Position numbers and translations under genes: made by a program. From NCBI GenBank assembly GCA_036320915.1, contig JAXBDG010000002.1, forward strand, positions 3,252,001 to 3,316,000: a stretch of 64,000 nucleotides of DNA, read 5' to 3'. The DNA is from Linnemannia elongata. Lineage: Eukaryota; Mortierellomycota; Mortierellomycetes; Mortierellales; Mortierellaceae. Position 1 is the stretch's first letter; every line of letters starts with the position of its first letter. The notes under the pieces are model-generated. The model ran no database searches. It was given only the letters and a program-made list of their open reading frames with translations, and was not told where the DNA came from. This document shows, in pieces, positions 33,748 through 49,340 of this stretch.

Positions 33748-36063
33748 CTACTCGATGCGGGTCATGTTCAAGAGAGGGAACCCTTGGAAGAAGACCGGAC
33801 TATCAGCCTGCCGCGTGTTAGCAGTAGCCTGCCGCTCCGTCATGAAGAAATCCCTGAAATCCACACTGCTCAAATTGGGGCTCTGTGACAGCAATAGCAT
33901 CCGGTTCTGGAACTCTTCATCCTCTTCATCAATATTCTCTTCCTCCTTGTCCTCATCCTCACTGTCACTATCGGCGTCCGAGAAGCTGGTCGGCGACGAC
34001 GACGATCCATTCGAGCTGCTCGAGTATCCCTCTTCCTCTCCATCCTCTTCACTACCACTGCCGCTGCAACTGGAACCGCTGAGACTGCAGCACTTGGAGG
34101 GCTTGGGTTTCGGGTACATGATATGACCATTCGAATGGCGGTCCAGGAATCCTTGGAGGATACACATCTGGATCGAAGTATCTGCAGAACACCTCCGTGC
34201 TGGGAGTGGGGATGCGGCTCCCGCTGCGCGAGAGTAGGGCGAGAGCTGAGAGTAGTAATAAGGCGAAAACCTGCCTGCTGACGAGGCTGGAGAGGGGATC
34301 GAGAGGTGTGGAGAGTTGGTGCTGGGAGGTGGAGGTGTTGTTGATGATTCGTAGGAGACAGAGAGGGTGCTTGTTGTGGTGGTAGTTGTGTCCGTGGCAA
34401 TGTCATCGATGATGGGCGTGAAGGCAAGGAACTGGGGTCGCATTGGGACCGGACGCGCTGTTGGTCTGTAGCATGAGATATCATCTGTTGCTGTAGAGGC
34501 AGTCATTGTCGTGGTGGTGGTCCTGGTGGTGGTGGCGAATGGGGGAAATGAGCGGGTAGGTCTGCTTGATATGTCCTCCGTTTTGTGAACTGTGCGTGCC
34601 TCGGAGGTTGTGGTAGAGGTGATCCTGGTGGTGGTAGCGAATGGGGGAAATGGGCGGGTAGGTCTGCTCGAGATATCTTCTGTTTTGGAAGCTGTGCGTA
34701 CTGGGGAATTGACGGAAGTGGTGGCAAAAGGAGGAAAGGGGCGGGTAGGGGTGCTTGCAATGACGTCCGTCCTTGCTGTCGAGTGAATAAGCCTGCTCGA
34801 GTTATCATCGGTGGTAAATGCAGAAGGGCGAGAAGGTCTGCTTGAGATGTCGTCTATTGCTGGTGTTGATTGAGTTGATCTACTTGAGATATCATCCGTC
34901 CTTGCAAGGCCTGCAGAGGGGCGAGTGGGCTTGCTTAAGATATCATCTGTCCGTCCTGTGGGGCGAACAGGTCTGCTTGAGATGTCGTCGGTCCTTGCTG
35001 TAGCTGTGTGACGGATCGGGCTGCATGAGATATCTTCGGTCGAGGCGATGGCCGTTGTAACGCGGATAGGGGCAGGGGATGGTCGAGATGGTCGGTAACA
35101 TGAGATGTCGTCTGCGGTGATTGTAGAAATAGGACGAGTTGCAAAGGGGGGGAAAGGACGGGCAGATCCTGTTGTGGTTGTGGTTGTAGTAGTTGTAGTA
35201 GTAGTGGTTGTTGACCTGTTGGTAGAGATGTCATCGACGGCGGAGCTGGAGCTGAAAGTGGCGGTAGTTGCGGTGTAGGTAGGTCTGCCAGTAGAAATGT
35301 CGTCAATGGCGACGATAGTGGTGGTCATAGTTTTGTGGGGGAAGATAGCAGTCGAGGTCGAGGTCGAATTTGAGGAGATCGACGACTGGGTATAGTTTGG
35401 GTTGTTGAGACTGGTGTTCTGATTGGTCTTGTTCTGCTGCCACTGGAGAATCGACTGGACCGCCAACATCTTTCGATCGCTCTCGTCCAACTTGGCCCGT
35501 TCCTCCTTCTGTTCTGGAGTCTTATCGCTGAAGGTGTTGTTATTACGATAGTTGTTAATCTCGCTCTTATTTTTGCTGTCCTGACGACGACGACGGCTCG
35601 TTTCTTGATCCCTCTTTTCCTCAGACTCGTCCTCACTTAAATTGCCTCGGGTCATAGCCAATTGATTGATTTCGGACAGGCAGGTCCACGACTTGGAATG
35701 CCGAAGGTATTGAACCGTAAAGTGACCATCAGTATCTTCATTGTGCCGCTCTCTCGACAACGGCGAATGGGTCAAAGTGGCCGATGTCGCCGACGCAGAA
35801 GTCCAGGGCCAAGGTCGCTTGCTCCTGCTCCGCTTGCCAACGGTCGTCGTCATGTCAGTCTCTGTATCGGTGTCCGTATCGACATCCATGTCAAACAGAT
35901 CCTTGGTCCGCTCAGGGTTCAGTGGGTACACCCCCGGGAGATGGTAATGAGCCCGTCTATTGCTATTGATAGTGTTGATGCGAGAATGTTGTCCTTTGAC
36001 TCCACCGTTACCGGCGTCGTCTATTTCACGCCCCTTCTCGACCTTGACATCCATATCCATCAT
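33748..36063 (-). CDS. low-complexity protein with repeated DDIS-R-P motifs
   Basis: A single 771-codon frame of unknown function. The N-terminus (MMDMDVKVEKGREIDD) is charged. The middle (about residues 255-560) holds about 14 degenerate copies of a short motif, consensus T-D/E-D-I-S-S/C-R-P-T-R-P (for example KTEDISSRPTRPFPPFATTT, AIDDISSRPSRPS), separated by Ser/Thr/Pro-rich spacers and a poly-Thr run. An aromatic segment AGRFSPYYYSQLSPYSRAAG follows, then a Cys/Ser block and a strongly acidic region before the C-terminus. No membrane segment or signal peptide is present; most of the chain should be disordered. A single uninterrupted long frame with regular motif repeats supports a real gene, although an additional 5' exon is possible. 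Confidence 0.65.
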   Translation of the reverse strand: MMDMDVKVEKGREIDDAGNGGVKGQHSRINTINSNRRAHYHLPGVYPLNPERTKDLFDMDVDTDTDTETDMTTTVGKRSRSKRPWPWTSASATSATLTHSPLSRERHNEDTDGHFTVQYLRHSKSWTCLSEINQLAMTRGNLSEDESEEKRDQETSRRRRQDSKNKSEINNYRNNNTFSDKTPEQKEERAKLDESDRKMLAVQSILQWQQNKTNQNTSLNNPNYTQSSISSNSTSTSTAIFPHKTMTTTIVAIDDISTGRPTYTATTATFSSSSAVDDISTNRSTTTTTTTTTTTTTTGSARPFPPFATRPISTITADDISCYRPSRPSPAPIRVTTAIASTEDISCSPIRHTATARTDDISSRPVRPTGRTDDILSKPTRPSAGLARTDDISSRSTQSTPAIDDISSRPSRPSAFTTDDNSSRLIHSTARTDVIASTPTRPFPPFATTSVNSPVRTASKTEDISSRPTRPFPPFATTTRITSTTTSEARTVHKTEDISSRPTRSFPPFATTTRTTTTTMTASTATDDISCYRPTARPVPMRPQFLAFTPIIDDIATDTTTTTTSTLSVSYESSTTPPPPSTNSPHLSIPSPASSAGRFSPYYYSQLSPYSRAAGAASPLPARRCSADTSIQMCILQGFLDRHSNGHIMYPKPKPSKCCSLSGSSCSGSGSEEDGEEEGYSSSSNGSSSSPTSFSDADSDSEDEDKEEENIDEEDEEFQNRMLLLSQSPNLSSVDFRDFFMTERQATANTRQADSPVFFQGFPLLNMTRIE

Positions 36064-37548
36064 GGTCAGCCTTTTGTTGTTGTGGGTGGAGCTGATGTGA
36101 GGTAGTTTGAGATCTAATGCAGGCGGCCGTATCCGGTCGATAGACCACTGGCTTTGGTGCCTTAATTCAGGAGCAGCAGCACCAGCCGAAACCTTGCTCC
36201 TCAGCAGTTCTGGGTACTATTAGGACCGAGAGGGATAGAGAAAGAAGAGAGGAGGCAGGAAAGTAGAGAGCGAGAGCAGAGAGGATGTGGAGAAGCAGGA
36301 GGAAAGGGTCAGTATGGGAGGGTTATTGAAGATAAGCAGTGTGGGGTTGCAGTCGATGAGTAGTGAAAAATTGCAAAGAGGGAGGAACAAGTAGAGGACC
36401 CCTCACCTGGCAATCCTGCAGGGAGATAGGGCGGTTTTTTGTGGTATGATGCGATTGTGTATTCATAGATGTGTACAGAGTGCGGGGGAGAGGGAGAGGG
36501 AGAGGGAGAGGGAGAGAGAGATGGAGAGGGATTTGAAATGTGAAAGAAGTACAAGGGAAGGGAAGGTGATGGGTGGTGGAGAGAGAAATGCGAGTGAGGT
36601 AAAAAGATAAGAAAAGAAAAGAAGAGAAGAAAAGAAAGAGTGGGGTTGCAGAAAAGCAGAGGGAAATGAAATGAAAAATGAGCTAGGCTTGAACTCTAAT
36701 GAGTCTGATCTGTGGGAGAGAAAGACGCAGGCTAGGATGACAAAAGAGAACGATCAAGAGAAAAAGAATACAAGCGAAAGAAACAACAACAACGACAACG
36801 AAGCAAAGGGAGAAAAAACTTGCGCGCATAACCCACCCACCCGGATTCATGTATAACACACAAGAACCAGGTCAATCATTCCCCGAGGAACAAACATACC
36901 TTCGAGGGCCGAATGGACAGGTTTTGATTCCCAGTGAGTCCCTTTCTACCAGAAAAGGGTCAACCCGGTTTGTTTGCTGACACTGCCAGAACTTGCAACA
37001 GCAAAACCGTCCGCCTGCTTCTTTTGGGACGCGAAACAGTCGATTCCACTCCAAGTCAGTCTGTTGTAATAGACAAAGAAAATAAACCCAGCACGAGACA
37101 GAACCCAAGCCTCCCAGAGATTTGGTCAACCCATCTACACCATATTCAATGACATGTCGACCTTTAGGAATTGAAAAATGCAGAAACTGTCTGGGTTCCA
37201 TCAGGTATGATCTCATCGACACATTGGCATATGCCACCATTTCAGAAATAAAGAAAGAAGAACCCATACTTATCATAACATCATTTTTTTTTTTTTTTGT
37301 GAAGTATTGTTTTAATTTCCATACCGGTGGCAAAGAGTAAAAAAGGTACCATTGAGGCGATGATTAGTGTACAAACCAACTTCTAACTAAAAGAAAGGAA
37401 CGTTGGGTGTGGTGCGTGTGTGTTTGTGTGTGTGTGTGTGGATAAAAATATAAAAATGCGAATGAACAAAAACGAATGAAATGCTGGTAACTAAATGACT
37501 GAACCATAGATGATCGTCGGCTCAGGAACAACCAAGGATACAGCTTGT
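36064..37548. other. upstream region with microsatellites, no gene seen
   Basis: Purine-rich on the plus strand, with a GGGAGA microsatellite near 36484-36520 and a GT microsatellite near 37410-37440. A 153-codon minus-strand frame at 36872-37333 shows no domain and is probably chance. The last 200 bp are likely the 3' untranslated region of the nucleolin-like gene. Confidence 0.35.
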
Positions 37549-38972
37549 TTAGAAGGTAACCTTGGAGCCCGAGAAGGAGCCGAATCCACCACGGTTGGTC
37601 GAAGAACCACCACGTCCACCGCGTCCACCACGACCACCACGGTCACCACCAAAACCTCCACGACCACCACGATCGCCACCGAAACCTCCACGGCCTCCAC
37701 GGCCGCCACGACCGCCACGGCCACCGAATCCACCACCACCACCCTCAGCGCGCTCGGGCTTCTTTCCAGCAAAGTCCAAGCGGCAGGGACGACCAGCGAG
37801 GTCGGAGCCGTTCCAGGCAACAGCAGCCTTGGCCTCCTCGATGGTAGAGAACTCAATGTAACCGAAACCCTTGGGCTGGCCAGACTCGCGATCGGTGGGG
37901 AGACGGATCGAGAGAATCTCTCCGCACTCGGCGAAGGCACCGCGGATATCATCCTCAGTGGCAGTGAAGGACAAGTTACCGATGAAAAGGGTGTTGGTGG
38001 GCTCACCAGTGGGGGTGTTGCTGAAGTTCTTGGCCTCCTTCTTGGGGCGACCCTCGGAGATATCAACACGGATGGCACGGCCATCGATCTCCTTGCCGGC
38101 AAGGGCCAAAGCAGCCTGAGCACCCTCAGCGGTGGTGAACTCGACGTAACCGTAACTATTAGGTATAAAGCAGAAGTGAACATGTTAGTCCAGTGACTTG
38201 AAGGATAGCGACAATGTTGAACTGATCAGGTGAGACGAAGAAAAAGAAATAAGCTTGTAACATACCCCTTGGAGCGCTGGGAGTCGCGGTCGGTGATGAC
38301 ACGGACATCGGCGATCTCACCACACTCAGCGAACTCGGTGCGGAGCCAGTCATTGTCGACGTTCCAGGAGAGACCACCAACAAAAACGGTGGTAGAGGCA
38401 CCCTCAGCGGCGGGGGCAGCAGCGGGGGCAGCCTCGGTCTTGGTCTTCTTGACGGCGGGGGTCTCCTCGGCATCGGCCTTGCGCTTGTTAGTGGCCTCAG
38501 AGTCCTCCTCCATCTCGTCATCAGAGTCAGAGTCAGAGCTCGACGAGGACGAGCTGTCGGAATCGGAAGAATCGCTGGAGGAGGAGCTGTCAGAGTCCTC
38601 CTTCTTCTCCTCAACCTTCTTGGCCTCAGCCTTCTTCTCGACCTTCTTGGGCTCCTCCTTCTCAGACTCGGACTCGGACTCGGAATCAGAGGAGTCGGAC
38701 GAAGACGACGACGACTCGGAGTCAGAGGACTCGACCTTCTTCTCGACCTTTTTCTCGGCCTTCTTCTCGACCTTCTTGACCTCGACCTTCTTCACTTCGA
38801 CCTTCTTCTCGTCCTCAGACTCAGAGTCAGAGGAGGAGTCATCAGAGGATGAGGAAGACGAAGAGGACGAGGAGGAAGAGGAAGAAGAGGAGGAGGAGTC
38901 AGAGTCGGACGAAGATGACTCGACGACCTTCTTCTCCTTCTTGTTGTTCTTGAGGGCAGCAGACTTGGCCAT
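37549..38972 (-). CDS. nucleolin-like protein (NSR1/gar2 family)
   Basis: A nucleolar RNA-binding protein needed for pre-rRNA processing in yeasts. Exons 38972-38266 and 38155-37549 give 437 residues. The N-terminal 185 residues are Ser/Asp/Glu tracts alternating with Lys-Val-Glu repeats, the usual CK2-phosphorylated acidic region. RRM1 starts about residue 195 (TTVFVGGLSWNVDNDWL, RNP1 SKGYGYVEF spans the intron) and RRM2 about residue 304 (NTLFIGNLSFTATEDD, RNP1 PKGFGYIEF). The tail (about 390-430) is a run of GGRGG/GGFGG repeats, an RGG box. This domain order is diagnostic. The intron falls inside RNP1 of the first RRM. Confidence 0.93.
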
Positions 38973-41342
38973 TGTGATGTTGATGTCGGGGATGGAGGGG
39001 AAGGGAAAGTGGAAGAGAAAAGCAAAAACGAGTGGCAGCAGTAAATAAAGTATATCACTCGACGGCAGCCCTTAGTGTGCTTCCTCTCTGTTGGATGCTT
39101 TTTTTTTTTTTTTTCTTTTTTTCGGCAGTCACTCCAGAGCGTTGTAAACAAATATCACGTGCGCAATTGGACTCATAAAAAAAAGGGACGGACCTCTGCA
39201 GTTCCAAAGTGCGTCATATGGTGTGCCCTTGCGATGAAGCAATTCGTCGGACTCACTCCCAGTCGTTGGTCCGTTTTTGTTGTTGTTCTTCGAGGTTCGA
39301 ACTGTAAGTCTCCAGGAGAGGAGTGAGGTGATCAACGGGTTCAATTGAGAATTGAGGGTGCACGGATAGCTATACATTCGTATCATTCTCGTGGTATATA
39401 CAATACGACATTGTATGGCATGTAGGGTTGCATGTTTCTGTGTTGCTGTTCATATGTAAAATCTTCGAGCAAGAACACTTCATAAAATAAAAAAGATTTT
39501 CCCACCTGGCCCTACTGCGATGATTCGTCCATGTGGGCAATACAAATCTTTCAGTGTGTGGTGCATGTGTGGACACAGGCCGTGTACTTCAACAAAAGGG
39601 CGTGCCTTGATTCGTTCGTCGCTTCGTTTGCGGCCGTGATTTTTTTTTTTTTTTTTCCTGCCAACTTGTGCTCAGGTCTTTTTATTTCTTTTCTTTTTTT
39701 TTTTTTTTTCTCCTCACCACCTCCGTAGCTGTTGCCACCGTTGCACTTCTTTTCATCACACCCATACTTACACACTTACTCACACACATACACTCGCTCA
39801 CTCAATCACTCATTCACATTCACGCTCTACCGTCGGTTTCTCTACTTCATCCTCCCTCCCTCCTTCCCTCAACCACGAGTGTGAATTGCACTGTTCAGTA
39901 ATCCAACCTTGGATTCCCTCTCATTCTGTCACTTTCTTTTACTTGTAAGACCCAAGGAAGGACAAAGAACAAAACACCATATTTTTTCTTTAACAGTATT
40001 ATTCAGCCAGCCAGAAAGTGAGAGCCAGCCATATATATTCCTAGTTCAAGGGGGCCAGCAGGACGCACACACGCAACTCGTCATACATTCAATGTATTTC
40101 ATCCCCGCCCAGCAGCATAAGGAAGGGTGCATACATACAGACGTTGTGAAAGAGCGGTTGGTTTGACCCTGGGGTTCATTTGGTGGCCATACTTTTTTAC
40201 ACATACCCCCCCCCCTTTGCTTCATTTTCTTTTCGTCACGACGAATACAAGATAAAGGACAAAGAAGTGGTACACAGCAAACAAAAGTGAATGACGGTCT
40301 TTTGTCTTTGTTCACATCAGTCCTTCGTTTGTTCGTTCGTTCGATCTGTCTCACATCATTCATTCATCATATCATATATCTCGACTGATATACACACCAT
40401 TGATCAATCCTTTGATCAATCCTCAAAAGTCAGGCAGGACTTTTTTTTTTTTTACCCTTCGCTGTATGCTTGCGCAACTCCCTCTGCAACAAACTAAACT
40501 TTCTCGTTATATCGTTATATCGTTATATTATCCCTTACTTTTTTTTTATTCTTTATTTTCTTTTGTCCTTTTTGCCCTTTGTCCATTGCCCATTTTGACC
40601 ATTGCCTCGTGCGCTCTCTCTTCTCTCTCTATCTCTCTGTCTGATGTGTCTTCTCAATCCATTCAATCTTGTCCATTGTGTCCCTTTCCCTAATTTTGAC
40701 CGCAGAAAAAAGATGGTCCCTTGCGTTTGATGTTCTCTCTTTGTCTCTCTTTGTCTCTCTTTGTCTCTCTTTGTCTCTCGTCGTATGCTCGCACTTCTCA
40801 TTCTTCTCGACCCCCCTCTCCTCTTTTTTTTTGCTTGCCTTATCCCCATCCATGCTCCATTAAACATACAAACAACCTGTTCTGCACCCCTTCCCCTTCC
40901 CCTCCTCCCTCCGAGTGTACGAAACTGGCTCCCTCTCTCTCTTTCTGTCTCTGCAATGAGCATCATGCCATGACTATCGCCTATCAACAGTCAAACTGAC
41001 CACAAACAACTACCACCACCACCATATCATATCATGTCCTCCCTCCCCCTTCCTTCATTCTTATGCATGTGTGCGTGTGTATGTGTGTGGAGCCTGTTTG
41101 CCACTTATCCTTGCCCTTGTCCTGCTTCCACTTCAAGAAGCTCTAATACCACTACCACCACCGCCCTGGTCTAGCCTCGCCTACGCCCTCTCTCAATAAT
41201 ATCAAAGCACATAAATACACACATGCACCACTCCCCTGCTCCCCTGCTCCCCTACTCTTCTTCTCCCCTCTCGTGCGTCTCGTCTCGTCTTGGATTGTTC
41301 TTCTGCCCACTCCTGTGGTCCCCCATTGTCTCTCACAGGAGC

Positions 41343-41401
<59 letters not shown>

Positions 41402-41662
41402 CTGTTCCCTTTCTTTCATCCGCTTCTTTTTCCCTTTTTTTTCCATTCCCATCACTCACTCATCTCTCTACTTTTTTCATTCTCCTTTAGAACCTGATCA
41501 AGTTTTATCCTCAACACCCCGCCCCTTCCGACCCTACACTCCTCTACTTCTCCTCTCCCTCTCCCACAAAAAGGTCTCGCCGACACTCTTCCACTCTTCC
41601 ACTCTTCCACACTTCCGCTCTCCTCACCAAACCGAGTTTTGCAGTACACCAACGGACACATC
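38973..41662. other. divergent upstream region of nucleolin-like and bZIP genes
   Basis: A 2.7-kb spacer without a credible gene. It is dominated by pyrimidine tracts and simple repeats: T runs near 39095-39121, 39640-39657 and 39697-39709, TTCG repeats near 40327-40345, a CGTTATAT triplication near 40503-40528, four TCTCTCTTTG-like units near 40735-40780, GCTCCCCT repeats near 41236-41260, and T54. The bZIP gene's leader probably starts within the last few hundred bases. Confidence 0.4.
41346..41399. repeat. T54 homopolymer upstream of the bZIP gene
   Basis: Fifty-four consecutive T, about 260 bp before the start codon at 41663. It is the longest of three long mononucleotide runs in the window. 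Confidence 0.9.
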
Positions 41663-43794
41663 ATGACAACTGTCGGGTCTTTGCCAGCAGACCTTGCCCC
41701 AAGCAACGAAGCTGCAGGCAAGTCCGCTATGGGTATGCTGGGCTCTCTCTTTTCTTTATCCCCCTCACTTGTCCGTCTGCATGGCCATCGTCATTTTTCT
41801 AAAACTGCGCTAGTGCACTTTTTACTGGTCACACACAAAACTCATCCATCTATCCATGTGTCTTTGTTTCCTTTCTTTCTCCACTGTCTCTGCAGACTTG
41901 CCGCCTTCGCCCACAAACTCTGTCCCTTTCATAGTCGCCACCTCTGCTGACGACGACAAGATCCAAAAGCCAATGGCAGGACCCACCAATGGCGGCAGCC
42001 CCATGCGCTTCCTTCAGGCATGCTCAAAGCTGGACATGGAGCCCAACCCCTTCGAGCAGAGTTTTGCAGGCGGCGCCAGTTCGGAAAAGGCAGGATCTGC
42101 TGGCGGCCCCAGCACAGAAACAGGATTAGAGACTCCCAAGCCTGTCCTTCCTCCAATCGCCTCCATGTCGGGGCGCTTGGCCCCAGGCACAGATCAGTTT
42201 GGGTGGGACGCACAGTCCCTCCGGATGGGCCCACTGTCACCCTCCATGTTGGAGGGTCCTCAACAACCAATCAATATCGAAGGAAAATCGCAGAACCCAC
42301 TTCCTATCGGAACCTTCCCACCCGCTGCTGCCTCCATCAACACTGTGTTTACCTCAGGAGCTCCCATGGCCGAGAATGGGCTTCCCTTTGTTGGACTTCC
42401 TGGACCTCTCCCTGTACCTCCAGTCGCCGTTCAATCAACAGAGCCTTACCCTCCCTCCGTCTATAACCAGCCTCACCCCATGGCACAACCACAACCACAA
42501 CCGTCACATCAGCAGCAGCAACCACCATCACATCCACCCGGCCCTCCAGGCGGACCAGGATCGAGACCACCCCAACATTTTACGCATCCCACGACGCACC
42601 AACAACAGCATCAGCAACCTCATGACCGGTACATGCCACCACAGGCGCCACAACAGAACATGGCTAATAACAACAGCCATATCAACCAGTATGGTAACTT
42701 GCACCTTCTCAGCCAGCAAGCTCAGGCTTCTCGAGGACCCTGGATCAAACGAGAAAGCACAGATTCCAATGGCGGCGCTCCCTACAACCAACCTCCGCAC
42801 CCACCACATGCAGGCCATCCTCATCACCCACAGAACCATCCTCATCCATCCCAGTCCCACTCCAATGCACATCCCGGCCCTCACCAGAACAACAGCCAAG
42901 GTATACCCGGAGTTGGTTCTCACCCCCCACGGAACAGCGTCGATTCGGGATTTAATCAAGGCACTCGCCGCAGCAGAATGACCTCGGAGGACTACAGCGA
43001 CGACTCTGAGCAATCCTCCAAGAACTCGGCCAATGGTGGTGATAATAGCAACAGGAAGAAGGCCAAGCCTGGTCCTGTCGATGACAAGATGGATGAGGAG
43101 GAGAAGCGAAAGAACTTTTTGGAGCGTAACCGTCAAGGTAACAAATCTTGCTTACTGCATGTTGTTCCTTTCTTGTCGAGATTTATGTCTATGATATTGC
43201 AGCATCTCACTCATCAGAGCCAATTCTTGCCTGTTCATTTGCATAGCCGCACTCAAATGCCGACAGCGCAAGAAGCAGTGGTTGACTAATCTTCAGGCTA
43301 AGGTGGAATATCTGACGAATGACAACGAGCACCTTCAGGGTCAGACGGCTGCACTTCGGGACGAGATCATTCATTTGAAAGCATTGTTGCTGGCCCACAA
43401 GGACTGTCCCGTCGCTCAGGCAAACGGTGTCTACGCCGACTCGATTGGCTTGCCTGGCCATAGCGGCAACATGATGAACCACAGTCGACCTCCACACCCA
43501 ATGCAACAGCAGCAACAAGCAGGACCTTTGCGCGGAGGACCTGGACCTGGCCCTGGTCAACCAAGAGGATCGTTGCCCCCTCCTCCACCGTCTCAACTGC
43601 AACAACACCCACAGGGACCCGGGCCTATGCAGGGAGGTCCCAGGATGATGAACCAACCTGGCCCCGGACCTATCGCTCAGCAGCATGTTGGACCTATGGG
43701 CAATGTTGTTGGAGGCGGTCGTCCCATGTCGATGATGCAAGATATCACGCCAAGTGCTTCGCCTAGCCAGGGTCAGGCGAACAGTCGCTACTAG
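41663..43794 (+). CDS. ATF/CREB-type bZIP transcription factor (Atf1-like)
   Basis: A stress-responsive bZIP factor of the ATF2/Atf1 class, which acts below the Sty1/Hog1 MAP kinase in other fungi. Exons 41663-41732, 41896-43137 and 43247-43794 give 619 residues. The N-terminal motif KLDMEPNPFEQSF (about residue 60) is the conserved Aft1/Atf1 activation-region signature. A long Pro/Gln/His-rich region follows. The basic region, split by the second intron, reads RKNFLERNRQ then AALKCRQRKKQW (about 428-450), and the leucine zipper LQAKVEYLTNDNEHLQGQ, ALRDEIIHLKALL follows. The tail is Gly/Pro/Gln-rich. NxxAALKCRxRKK is the ATF/CREB class basic region. Target genes cannot be told. Confidence 0.93.
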
Positions 43795-44191
43795 AGCGGT
43801 TGTTCGCTAAAGGGTTCATCCCCTTTTCCCATATTCCATTTAAAGCCTTGTCTTGTTCTAGCTTTCCATTGCATGAGCTGTCAGAAGACACAGCGATGAA
43901 ATCAAATTTCACTCTCCTCCTTCACTCCTCCCTTACTTCATTCTAAAAACCCAAGCATAGTCATCCGTAGCCCTCTTTTCTCATAGTCTATTTTTGTTCT
44001 CGTCGTGATTTTTTTTTTCTTTTTTGTTTTTCTGCTCATTTTCCCTGTATAACAATTGCTTCTGTTGCTATCAGCTTTCATACCACCAAATATGAAGTTG
44101 TTTAACCAAAACACCTTATCGTGATGATAGTCAGCCAGTTGTTGCAGTATGTTGTCGCGATGCTTTACTACAAGCGCCGTTACACCTCAAT
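43795..44191. other. convergent 3' region of bZIP and PRP4 genes
   Basis: Contains T-rich sequence expected for two 3' untranslated regions; no gene was seen. Confidence 0.4.
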
Positions 44192-47341
<3,150 letters not shown>

Positions 47342-49332
47342 TTGAAAACAACTTATGAGCACGTTTGGTTCAAATATGAAAATGAAAGTTGGGAAACGAT
47401 CGTCGATACAAATAGTAGAGGGGTATTGAAGCAAAAAAGAGAGGTGGAGCCTTTACGGTTCAGAGGGTTGTGGTGAAGTTTGATTGAGTGGGAAGGGAAG
47501 AGGAGGGACTGGGTGTTCAGAGAGGATTGATGGCGCTGTTGCTTTGCTTTTGTCGTTCTTTTTTCTGCTTTTTTTTGTTTGTATTGTTACTTTGTGAGGG
47601 TCTTTTGTTGGCTGTTTTAGTTTCTGAGAGGTTGCTGGTCGGCAAAAGTGACGTTGGTGGTGCGGTTGATGTAAGGATCAATCAAGAGTGTACTGTGTTG
47701 GGTAATGGCGAAAAGGAGCTAATCTTCAACGCTTCCAAAGCCTTCTAAGGTCCCACGACCTGCGGAATCGACGTCACTGTAGGAGATTTTAGGTGCATTT
47801 ATTATGTACATCCAGATCAATGAAAAAAAGCCGCTTTCAAGGAGGATAGCAAACTAGTGATCCTGGAATCGCTAGGAGGGTAGTTGGACAAACTGCACCC
47901 AAAGGTAATGACTGCCACAAAGATGAGTCTTACCAAAAACCTAACAGGGGGGACCTGGTTTCGTTATATATCATCAAACTCAGGAGCCTGGCTCCCTTGC
48001 TAGCCATCCTCGGCTGGCCCCGCCCTCCGCATGTTTGTATCTCTCGGCTCGCTGTTTAGCTCACAAGTATACGAAAAATATAAAAAATATTTTTAATTGA
48101 TCGGGCCAGGCCATCCACGCTCACACACAAACACACAGCGAAAAACCAACCGCACCGCACAAGCACACAAACCATGACAAACATAAACAACAAGAACGTT
48201 CTTTGTGCAGATGGAACGTCATTTGTCTATCTACCTGTCGTCAGTTGTTTATTTTCTTGGGTGACGAAAATAAGCATCCGATGTCCGATAGATGACCACA
48301 AGATGGAAGCGGTACCATTGTTCCCAACTAATCCGTCTCGGTCGGACCGACCCGCTGCTCTACTCTCGTTGATTTCCCTTTGTTTCTAGAAATCCTTGAT
48401 ACTTCATTTCTTGGCGCAAGGGAGGCTGGCTGTAATGATGGCTCGGTTAATCTCCCACAAGGTGTAAGCTGAATGTCTTGGCTTTTGATTCTCCATCCAC
48501 GGTAATCCCTCCACATGCACACTTTCAAGGCGCGGGTGATGTGCCGTTTGCTCTTGTTACCAATACAGTCTCAGCCAAAGTCTCACGTAGGTCATTTGTG
48601 TTCCAGGTATGAATGAGTGATCATTTAGCCCACAATGTTCGCTCTCCCACAACCTCTGCTCATGTGCGCATTAATCATGCCAGGCAAGCACTGCCTAAGG
48701 TCGCAGAGGAAGAGGAGGGGGACGTGCAGTGCAGTGCATGAATGAAGGGTGCCAGTCTATGCACTATGCCAAGGTTGGGAAGAGTGAGTTGTCAGCAAAG
48801 TTCCCTAATCCGGAACTTGGTAGAGGACACCTGGTTGTGAGCTGTGGAATGAGGCATGTGGGTGAGAGGGTGTGTGTTTGGAGAAAGAATGTCAAAAGAA
48901 AAGAAGGAAGAAAATGCGTGCATTGACTGGACATAGATAGGGTCGGGGAATGTGAAATGATAACGTGCTTGCAGGCAGGAAGGGATATCAAGCGTGTGAG
49001 TATGGAAGAGAGGGAATGAGAGAAAACGGTCGTCGTTCCTGGAGATTAACAGGCTGTCTGGATCAATCGGAGAAACGATTAGTAGTGTGGTTGACAGCAC
49101 AAAAGTATGAACTCCGTCTGTGCGTGTTTGTTGTGTGTGTGAGAGTTGACTTTCAGTGCACAGTTGTGCAATCTCAACCAACAAAAAGAAAGCAATCAGA
49201 AATCATATGTCATCAATCTCTCCTTTCGGCTGAACAAACCCACATGTGTGTCGCATGAATGGCCAAGAAACAATTAACAGGAATGTCCATCATTCATCTC
49301 ATTCATCACACCACTCTAACCCTTCTTGATGA
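47342..49332. other. 2-kb region without a convincing gene
   Basis: Spacer between the PRP4 kinase and the first MBOAT gene. An 86-codon hydrophobic frame at 47488-47748 lies in the likely PRP4 promoter and has no support. No tRNA or other RNA gene was recognised. Confidence 0.35.
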
Positions 49333-49340
49333 TATATAAA
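49333..49340 (+). promoter_or_regulatory. TATA box of the first MBOAT gene
   Basis: TATATAAA followed by AGAGG, then about 90 bp of T-rich sequence (49365-49455), a common arrangement at strong fungal promoters. A second TATAAA lies at 49558-49563, only 54 bp before the start codon, so which is used is uncertain. Confidence 0.4.

Noticed and set aside
36872..37333. 153-codon minus-strand open frame with several Cys
   Set aside because: No recognisable family, no promoter signal, and Cys spacing fits no known module.
39270..39330. Possible tRNA (GGTTCGAAC T-loop-like string)
   Set aside because: No matching acceptor stem, D arm or anticodon stem could be folded around it.
47488..47748. Hydrophobic 86-codon frame as a small membrane protein
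   Set aside because: It lies in the likely PRP4 kinase promoter and has no motif or conserved context.
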